Shown: piece after piece, positions 56,173 through 64,000 of the stretch
How positions within the stretch are numbered: the first letter of the stretch is position 1
How the letters are laid out: each line of letters opens with the position of its first letter
DNA from: Adineta steineri
Taxonomy: Eukaryota > Rotifera > Eurotatoria > Adinetida > Adinetidae
Reading direction: 5' to 3'
Assembly: GCA_905250115.1 (NCBI GenBank)
Contig: CAJNOI010000012.1
Coordinates: 65,240 to 129,239 of the forward strand
DNA: 64,000 nt
The notes under the pieces: generated by a model
Told to the model about the DNA's origin: nothing
The model's database searches: none
What the model saw: only the letters and a program-made list of their open reading frames with translations
Made by a program: the position numbers and the translations under genes

Positions 56173-58014
56173 TTATTTTCGAATAAAATATAATTCAATT
56201 GATCGGAATAATGGAAAACTAACTGCTGTAAAAACAAAACCAAGTTCAAGACCAACATCTGCACCTTGTTCACCACTATCACCTGCAATAGCTTTTGCAA
56301 TCGGTCCAGTGAACCAAGTTTGTGTCATTCCAAGTGCAATACCAACAGCACCTATCAATCCAGATAATATTGCAGCTATACCGATTGATAAGCTTTTACG
56401 ATTATTCCATATATCAAAATTATAATTTTTAAATGAATACCGTCGAAATAGAAGATGTTCTTCCACCACAATAACAACAAATACTACTGACCAATATGAT
56501 GTTAAACTTAGAAGTGATATTAATGAATCATTAAATTTATTTGCAGCAACAATAGCTAATAGAATATATATTATAGTACCAACAACTGTATAGAAAAAGC
56601 GTGGTATACGTTTAAATATTGGCCCAATAACTTGCGCAGACAATGATAAAGAATAAATATTTAGTATATTATTACCAATAGTCGATAATGCAAATAGAAC
56701 AAGTAAAAATTTACCAAAACCTCCAAGAGATGAGAGACTAGCACCTAATAATCCGCCAACACTATTTATTTCATATGCATGATTCCATTCTTGATTAGTG
56801 TATGTGCCTGTATAAGCAGCTGCTCCAAGTAATTGTAGAAGAGCCATGGGTAGGAAATTGCCGATATAAGTAAGAACGAAGATTTTTAATTGACTTGTAT
56901 CTTCAGAAAAATATGTATTATAATCAGCTGCACACGTACACCAACTAGACGAAATACTAAAACATGTTGCGCCAAAACTTAAAATACGAGATATTTGTGC
57001 ACGACGACTATTATTGTTCAATGTTGTTGCATTGATAGATACCTATAAGTGATGTATATATATTTTAAATTTAATTCACTCGAATATAAATACAATATTT
57101 TCATCAAACTTTTTTCTCAACAAAACTTCTGTTCCTTTTTTTTCGAAAATCGATCATATCTAAGAATAAGATTCGCTATACTATTTGAAAATCTAACCAT
57201 TTTAGAAGATGTAAAATATTTTGCACCAACTCCTGCTAATATACAATATGCTACAAATATTGGTATCCATGAATATCGTTCATAAATATGAAGCCATTTA
57301 TAACCAACAAATGAGACAATCATTGATATGATAGAAATAATAACTATACCAACAACCATTGGTATTGAATCATTGAATACAACACGTAATGTTTGTGCAC
57401 CTGTTATACTGTTTATAGCCGCCCAACCAAGTGCCACAATAATATTAATAACTGACATTATCGAAGCACCATAATAACCCCAACTGAAACGAGAATAGAC
57501 CATTGTACGTAGGCCCGACGCTGGACCAAAACAGGCTATAGCTGCTACTGGAATAATACCAAGTAAAGTGCCAAAGATAATTGTTACAAATGATTCATAG
57601 AGACTTAGTTTGAATAGTGCTGGACCAAGTATACCACTAGCAAAACTTGGTATAATTATATTTGCACCAAACTAACAAATATAAAATCGATAGTAATTAC
57701 CCTCACTCACCCCCCCTCCCTCCCCCAAGCTATCTTACCCACATCATTGCTATATTGATAGTTTTGCAATCGGTACGATCTTCTGATAATATACGTTCAA
57801 TACCCCGTGTTTCTACATCGATACAATTATATTTTTTAAGCATCGTGTTAAGAAATTTAGTAAACCAATTGCATTTTCCACATGAGAGACTTCTTTTCGA
57901 TTTAATAGTATAATTATCATTATTCATACGAATACCACTAAGTTCAACTTCGTGTTGGTTCGAAACTAAAGACTCAGCAGGAAATATTGTTGATATCTGT
58001 AAATTATTTTGCAT
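56173..58014 (-). CDS. NCS1 family nucleobase permease (Fcy2-like)
   Basis: Three exons, 57739-58014, 57198-57671 and 56173-57042, give 539 residues, the usual length for the family. The cytoplasmic N terminus ends in the family motif E-T-R-G-I-E-R-I before TM1. TM2/TM3 carry F-G-x-x-x-G-x-x-P and SGLRTMVYSRFSWGYYG. A later segment has GYKWLHIYERYSW and GVGAKYF. The second half has S-W-C-T-C-A-A-D-Y and further helices, about twelve in all. These match purine-cytosine permeases of the fungal FCY2 type, which import adenine, guanine, hypoxanthine and cytosine with protons. Animals generally lack this family, so transfer from a fungus followed by gain of two introns is inferred. A C-rich tract (57703-57725) lies in the first intron. 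The donor ATG/GTTAGA was chosen because it alone keeps the family alignment. Confidence 0.88.
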
Positions 58015-60767
58015 TTTCGAATTCCACCTAAATAATTATAATCATACCTTTGCTGAATAAAAGATATAATAGATACGAATCGTACCTTTTGAAATGGATG
58101 TTTTTTATTGTGACAGAGTAACAATATGTAGAAAATATTTAAATAAGAAATACATTTTTATTTCTTCGTTGCTTTAACCTTTCGTGTCGTATTTTTTATT
58201 TCTTCTTCTTTTTTCACATTTGTTATTCCAATTCTGTAAGTATGCATTTGTCTCTCTCTTAATAAGAGCTAATATTATCGTGATCATCATGGGTATGTTA
58301 AAAAATGTTTTTTTTATTATTTATGATACCTTCATTTCTTTTCATATAGTATATGCACTTTCATTTGTAACATTTTTATCGAGGATAATAAAAAGAAAAT
58401 CTTTTTGTGTTTGCTTTTACATTTATATGAGAGTAAAATATATAACGGCTAACCTTCAAATCAAAGTGACCATAAATAAAATATATATATGTATGTATAT
58501 CAGAGTTGCCAAATCGAAGTTTTAGAATTTAGAGGTTTTTCGTTAAAAAACAGAAGTTAATCAGGAGACTTTCTCTCGAAATCAAAAGCAAAATACGACA
58601 GTGTCACGTACTTTATTTGCGAAAAGCAAAGCTTCTCGTGCTCAAATATTTATAATTTTGATTTTCAATAAACGAGCAATGTAAAAGGTTTTTCTGAGTG
58701 AACGAAACAAAGAAAAACAGAAAAATAATTACACATAGTTCATTTTACTAGTCTTATAAAGCTGTTTATTGAAAAATATAAATAAAACAGATACAAATAG
58801 GTTTTAAGAAAACACCAAAGAAGTGAAACATATTTTTCTTCTGAGTGAATTGATTCTTATAGTTCTTTACTGTTTCAGAGATTTTTTTTATTTTTATTTT
58901 GAACTCGATATAAATTAGGATCATTTTTCATTCTATTCTTATTACCACATCATCAAAACTTTGTGTGACTGAAGCGTAACTCGTGATTAGTTCTATAGAC
59001 TAATTATTTATCCGCCTATATCAGCACTGGAACCGGATCGATTGTCAATAAAATCAATCAGCCCGGAGAGTTTGGAATTTTGCAGGTTAAAATTTTTCAG
59101 AAACCTTCTTTGTCAACACTGTTTCTGGCCATAAAAAAACTAAGATATCACATAAATTTCTGGTAGAGTTAGCAAAAAAGGAGACATGACACAGATTATT
59201 TAATTATTTGTTGTGAAGTTCACTTTAAAAAGATGATTTTTGATCGATACTTCATACATGCCCTCTGAAACTATACCCTCGCAGAAAAATGTTTCGCTTC
59301 TTTGTTTCTTCGCAATCATCCTTTACATAAAATTTATTGCCAAGTAGAGCTATGACTTGAGAGTTTTATTTCAGTATGGTATACAGATTATATTAGAATA
59401 AAACTCTCAAGTCATATCTCTACTAGGCAATAAATTGTATACGAATTATGATAGTACAGAAATAAACAAGAAGGAAAGACTTTTGACCATGAGTGTATCT
59501 CATATTCGGTCTATTTTGTCTATAAAATTGTTTTTAAAAGAATTCGAAATTTTTTCACTGTTTTTTTTTGACTCTCTCACCAGAATTTTTTCAGTACAAC
59601 ATGTGATTTCAATCGATCAGGTTGTCGATCACATAATAATGACAAATTAATAATAGGGTTATTAAATCGATAAATAGTTCATATTAGGATGATGATTGTA
59701 AAATTCTATTCATGAAATATTCCGTTTTTGTGCAAATTCTTTTACATAAATATTTTACTTACTTGTAGTTATTTTTCTTTTTCATCGTTATATTTTATAC
59801 ATGTTTATATTCGTTCATGTGTAAACGTACTTCCTTTTTTCTCGATGAGTAATTCTAATATTATCTTATCATTAATCAAGAAGTCATAAAACATCAATTA
59901 AATTATCAAACCTCTACGACTTTTAAAACCATCATAGAGGCACGTAGACATATGTCATAATACATGGATTTAATACTAAAAGCTAGCTGTGATTGTAAAC
60001 GATAACTTTTTTTTTTCTTTACTATAATATTTATTAATATTATATTTGAATTTCTAATTTGTTACACGAGTGAAAATATTTCATATTATTGAACACAATC
60101 TGTTTAGTAATGAATTTTAACTTGTCTCATGCAGCTATTCAAACTTTTATTTTTTAGAAAATTCGATTAATAGAACAATTCGTTTTCATTTATTTTACCT
60201 ATGAGATTAGTTGACTTGTTTCATGAAAGAGTTGAAATTATATTTTGAAACGATTCTATTTTTATTCAACTTCACATAATTCGACGACGTGTTATGACGT
60301 ATATAACCAATAGAAACCGTTTCATTATACGATTTTATGTACCTCTATAATGGGACGATGATTACAACGTCGTCAAAGAAAAGAAAAAGAACGAAATAAG
60401 TAACTATAATTATTCTTATAAATTCAAATTCTATGCAGTTAATAAGAGAAACTGTTCTATTTAGAGAATATGAAAAACTAATTTCGCTTTTTCAAAGTAA
60501 GAGCAGACTAATTTCTAATATTGAAAGCATAGTAAATATTTTGATTATTTAATTTCCAAATTCTTTTTCTCCTTATTTGACTCTTTCTTTGCTACGTGTG
60601 TGCGTCCATTGAATTGCATCGTAATTGTGATTTATTGAATAAGAAACTGCTCTATTTGCATGGTCACATACATCACTATTGAAAAGGTTTATTTGGCATC
60701 AGCAGACAGCTGTTACTGTTGTTTTTTCTTTTCATTTGCTTATTTTTGTTTACAGATAATTATACGA
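58015..60767. other. Long AT-rich intergenic region
   Basis: 2.75 kb with no convincing gene. Frames at 58184-58525 and 59435-59650 are Phe/Ile-rich and lack motifs. The one structured feature is the long stem-loop at 59331-59436. An acceptor-like TTTACAG at 60749-60755 suggests a 5' UTR intron of the next gene. Confidence 0.5.
59331..59436. repeat. Near-perfect 40-bp stem-loop (pre-miRNA-like or MITE)
   Basis: The arm at 59331-59370 (AATTTATTGCCAAGTAGAGC...) is complementary to 59397-59436 (...CTACTAGGCAATAAATT) at 38 of 40 positions, with a loop of about 26 bases. The length and high pairing fit either a small palindromic MITE or a hairpin RNA precursor. There is no coding sequence. Confidence 0.75.
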
Positions 60768-61202
60768 ATGGACAAATTACACTTTGCTCTTTGCGTCATA
60801 TTATTATTGCTAATGACGTTCTGCAATCTTGTACAAAGCAGTGGTGCTGGATTCACAATTACAGCGGTGGATTATGATTTAGGTGAGCTGAATGAATCAG
60901 AAGAAATTCCTACTTATAATTTTCAAATGCAAGTCGACCAGACAATAACGTTTGTTTCGCAGGGTATCGTTATGCCGCGCGGAAAACCTAGCCAACCATC
61001 TGAACCAGATGCAGGTGACTGGTTATTTGATGATACTATATTCCAATTGCTACCAAACGAAAAGAATCTATTTGACAATACACAGGTACCCATTACGCTC
61101 AAAGCATTGAGAACTATCGTTGGACAAACACGTGTTCGGTTCGTTGGCAACATTCTCGGATACGATCGCAAATACGATATCTTGATCGAGATAATTAATT
61201 AA
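60768..61202 (+). CDS. Small secreted protein, unknown family
   Basis: ATG 60768 begins 144 residues with a clear signal peptide (LHFALCVILLLLMTFCNLVQS). The mature part is acidic, beta-rich and lacks Cys. It has a Pro-rich turn (MPRGKPSQPSEPDAGDW) and ends in RKYDILIEIIN. An acceptor (TTTACAG, ending 60755) lies 12 bases upstream, so the first exon is probably untranslated. No homologous family is recognised. Confidence 0.7.
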   Translation: MDKLHFALCVILLLLMTFCNLVQSSGAGFTITAVDYDLGELNESEEIPTYNFQMQVDQTITFVSQGIVMPRGKPSQPSEPDAGDWLFDDTIFQLLPNEKNLFDNTQVPITLKALRTIVGQTRVRFVGNILGYDRKYDILIEIIN

Positions 61203-62656
61203 ACAAAATAATACTACTATTTTACTTTTATGTAGAATCAATATTATTAAGACTTTTACTTCATAAATAAAATCTATTGAACATGAACTATGAAAAAGTT
61301 CGTCTAATAACAATAATGGTCAACAAATAAAATATTTTAATTTACATTTACACTCGCATATTCATCAGTCCTTTGATAATAAGATTTGATGAGCTAACAT
61401 CTATTCTCTATATGTAATTCGAAGATAGTCTAAAACTGGAACACTTAAAAGTCATAAAATGCACAAATATCGTATTGAAGTGCTTGAAACAAATCTACAT
61501 TGACTTGTCATAGCATTTTGCCAGTCAAAGAGATAATAACAGATAAAAGTATAATATGCATGAAAAACCATGTAGCAAATTTAGTTTCTAATCAGAAATT
61601 GAGGATATGAATATAAGAGGTGATTTTAATATTCTTTTAACACTCAAATTCATGTCCCACACGAATTGGTGCAATAACGTGGGTGAGGGTATGTATCTTC
61701 GCTTTACACACTTCCACAACCTATATATATCCTACATATTCAGCTGGTGAACTGTGAAAACAGTCGATTCCATCTTATATGCCATATTTACGAATATTTG
61801 ATTTGTTCAATTCTCTGTTTTAGTCACAACAAAAACAGTTCTTTACAGTTGAATATTGCTATGACAAGCGTTTTTATCGTGGAAATATCTCATGTGCATA
61901 TTAACCATTCAGGTAAATAAATGTCTGATGCTTGTTAACTATATCAAGTGTCTATATGAGTTTCTTTTTTCAACGAGAAAATACTTTACCTTGTCTTACA
62001 AGATAAACGCTGAAAATTACGAAAAAACTGTTGATTTTTATTGTTTTTAAACATTAAGAAGCATGGAGTAGCAGATTAAAAACCTTAAATCGAATCAGAA
62101 AAATTACCTAAAAAGAATATAACTAAAATCGGTGATCAAAATATTTTTGATATTTTAGTTCGCTACGAAACATATAAGTATTGCAGTTTACTACGGATCT
62201 TTTCGTTTTCTACTTTATTAGTATAACAAAATATATAATAACAATGCACTAATCTAAACTATTTTTCGAGCAACTCACATTAAGATATATGATCGATTTC
62301 TCTAACAATTCAGAAAAAGCGAACGTGTAAAAATGTGCGTTTTTTTATGATTTTATGTTTGTTAAAATTTTAACGCTTTATAATCTTTCGGTGTTTACTT
62401 ATCCCGGTCGTACTTTAGTCGTACGATAATGTAGTTCAAAAAAAAAGTTTTTAAATAGACGAATTCTTTTTCTTCTCCCTTGATTGTATACTTTATTCTT
62501 TATTACATGAAGCCTTTTTTCTGTCCAATGTTTATTTAAAATGAAAGAAAAGAAAAGTTATATAAAATCACATATTCTTCTTCTGCATTATTAAAATAAA
62601 TTTTACATTTTTTTCTTGCAAGTTACTTTCAAAATTAAAATTTGAGATTAAATAAA
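61203..62656. other. AT-rich intergenic region
   Basis: 1.45 kb with no supported gene. A weak telomere-like remnant (GTGGGTGAGGGTATG ... ACACACTTCCACAACC) lies at 61679-61721. Confidence 0.5.
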
Positions 62657-63427
62657 ATGTTTGGTATATTAGACAAAAATACTGAATTAACTTATCGAAT
62701 ATTATTGATTATATGTGAAATATTTGGTATAATAAGTATTATATTGGTTTCTTTATTTTATGCTCAAGGCCTCTATTCTAATTATTATTATGATTGGAAT
62801 GCAAATCCATTTAGTTATCATCCAGTAATGATGACAACTGGTTTAGTATTTTGTTTTGGAAATGCCATACTTTTATATCGAACATTAAAATCAACACGTA
62901 AATTAATAGTGAAAATTCTTCATGCTGGTTTTCTTATAATATCATTAACTTTTGCTCTTGTTGGACTTGTTGCAATCATTCGATATAAAATGAGTCGTAG
63001 TTCAATACATTTTATATCATTTCATTCATGGCTTGGATTAACAACACTAATTTTATTTTTTTTTCAATGGATATTTGGTTTTGTAACTTTTTTATTTCCA
63101 AAATTAAGTTTAAAAATTCGAAGTGCATACATGCCAACGTAAAGATTTTTTTTGCTTTTCTTTTTTAATAATTAATTAGTATTACTTTATTTTAGTCATC
63201 GTCTTTGGGGAAGAATTATATTTGTATTAGCTGTAGTTACAGTTATAGCAGGTTTATCTGAACATGGATATGGTTCATCATTTTTTACAACCAATGATGT
63301 TGAACAAAAAAGACGTTTAATTATAAATTTTTTTGGTGTATTTACAGCTTTATTTGGTATATTAGTTATTTATTTAGTTTCAACTTCTGATTATCAACGA
63401 CCACCTGATGAAAATGTTGACAAATGA
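62657..63427 (+). CDS. Cytochrome b561 family protein
   Basis: Two exons, 62657-63138 and 63196-63427, with a 57-nt intron, give 237 residues and six predicted helices. The four haem-ligating His are present: SYHPVMM (helix 2), ILHAGF (helix 3), SFHSWLG (helix 4) and THRLWG (helix 5, rebuilt across the splice). These bind two b-type haems on opposite membrane faces. Members move electrons from cytosolic ascorbate across vesicle, lysosome or plasma membranes to regenerate ascorbate or reduce ferric iron. The lead-in ATG 62657 is preferred to the TTG 62642. Confidence 0.93.
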
Positions 63428-64000
63428 ATACAAAACATATAAACATTATTTTACAGAATTTTCTTCATTTTTTTTAATATTTTCCGATGTCTTTTTTAAA
63501 CTCGATTGTGTTCATAATTTAAAGAATTAAAATCAAATCTTCATTTGAAATTTTTGAACTAGATGAACTAGAGGATTTTGGTGTGTGAAAATTGACGTCG
63601 GTAGGCTTAAACATATTATCATCTCAATATTTATTTTCTTCTTTTATTACTTTGATCTTTTATTCGATAAATATAAAAGAAAGTTGCCGTATACTTCTCA
63701 AAACCATATTTATTTATAGAGTGCTCTCTCTCTCTCAATATATTATGCATACATTAACATTCGCAAGGCTCTTCAACATGTGATCGATTTCTTTTTAATA
63801 GGTATATTACGTATCCGAGTGATATAAGCAATGGTTTATAATAGGCATTAATGTGTGTGTGTTGACGTGGATGACTGCTTACAATACGATTCGATTTATT
63901 CATATCAATACCCACATCTATTATGATAGTTTTTGACTTCGTGATTCGACTAATGCTTTGATATTTCATAATGATAATGTTACTAAGTAATATACTGGTA
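63428..64000. other. AT-rich 3' flank
   Basis: 573 bases after cytochrome b561. No gene is supported. A (TC)n tract occurs at about 63724-63737 and a single GTGTGTGTGTTG run near 63852. Confidence 0.45.

Noticed and set aside
58184..58525. 113-residue Phe/Ile-rich frame
   Set aside because: AT-rich DNA gives such hydrophobic frames by chance; no start context, motif or splice site supports it.

Overview
The window reads as nuclear DNA of a bdelloid rotifer, probably an AT-rich genus such as Rotaria or Adineta. The case rests on four things. Most introns are about 45-65 bases with GT..AG ends. Several gene families look typically bdelloid: secreted NHL propellers, F-box/LRR-like genes, divergent rhodopsin-type receptors and Cys-rich membrane proteins. 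Many compact, intron-poor genes resemble bacterial or fungal families. The repeat TGTGGG, which is the bdelloid telomere unit, is everywhere in degenerate form. There is no tRNA, rRNA, CRISPR array or intact autonomous transposon that I can support. Assembly gaps lie at 41732-41831 (100 N) and 52562-52571 (10 N).

Layout. 0.6-4.3 kb: two tandem secreted Cys-rich/NHL genes, the first intact, the second carrying two in-frame stops; both have an 8-nt micro-exon. 5.6-7.2 kb: a decayed F-box-type gene. 8.7-14.5 kb: a long gene made of three copies of a membrane/Cys-rich module, with a frame break before the third copy. 15.3-18.9 kb: an MBL-fold hydrolase, a DUF4291 protein and a delta-12-type fatty acid desaturase. 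20.5-24.1 kb: a frameshifted rhodopsin-like receptor and an S9 serine peptidase. 24.7-27.1 kb: a ten-exon type II membrane protein with a Thr-rich stalk, an EGF-like unit and two LamG-like domains. 28.2-29.1 kb: an EEP-fold nuclease/phosphatase. 29.5-31 kb: a repeat-dense island. 31.65-37.4 kb: a protein of about 1,896 residues joining a bacterial-type poly(ADP-ribose) glycohydrolase domain to about 15 PBZ-like zinc fingers. 38.4 kb: a small bacterial-type DUF2778/Tlde1-like enzyme. 40-41.2 kb: a prolyl 4-hydroxylase. 42.7-44.5 kb: a frameshifted GNAT/LuxI-like acyltransferase and an SDR. 45.2-50.8 kb: a nuclear receptor, a second rhodopsin-like receptor and a type II membrane NHL protein. 51.3-56.2 kb: two small secreted Cys-rich proteins embedded in a dense cluster of telomere-like hairpin repeats. 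56.2-58.0 kb: an NCS1 (Fcy2-like) permease. 60.8 kb: a secreted orphan. 62.7-63.4 kb: cytochrome b561.

The genes do not form one pathway. Recurring themes are cell-surface proteins (NHL, LamG/EGF, triple Cys-rich module, receptors), ADP-ribose metabolism (PARG-PBZ) and likely acquired enzymes (MBL hydrolase, S9 peptidase, DUF4291, DUF2778, LuxI-like GNAT, SDR, NCS1 permease). The two most novel-looking items are the PARG/PBZ-array protein and a dispersed hairpin family built from degenerate TGTGGG hexamers, with two copies expanded into real interstitial telomere-repeat arrays near 52.5 and 53.5 kb.
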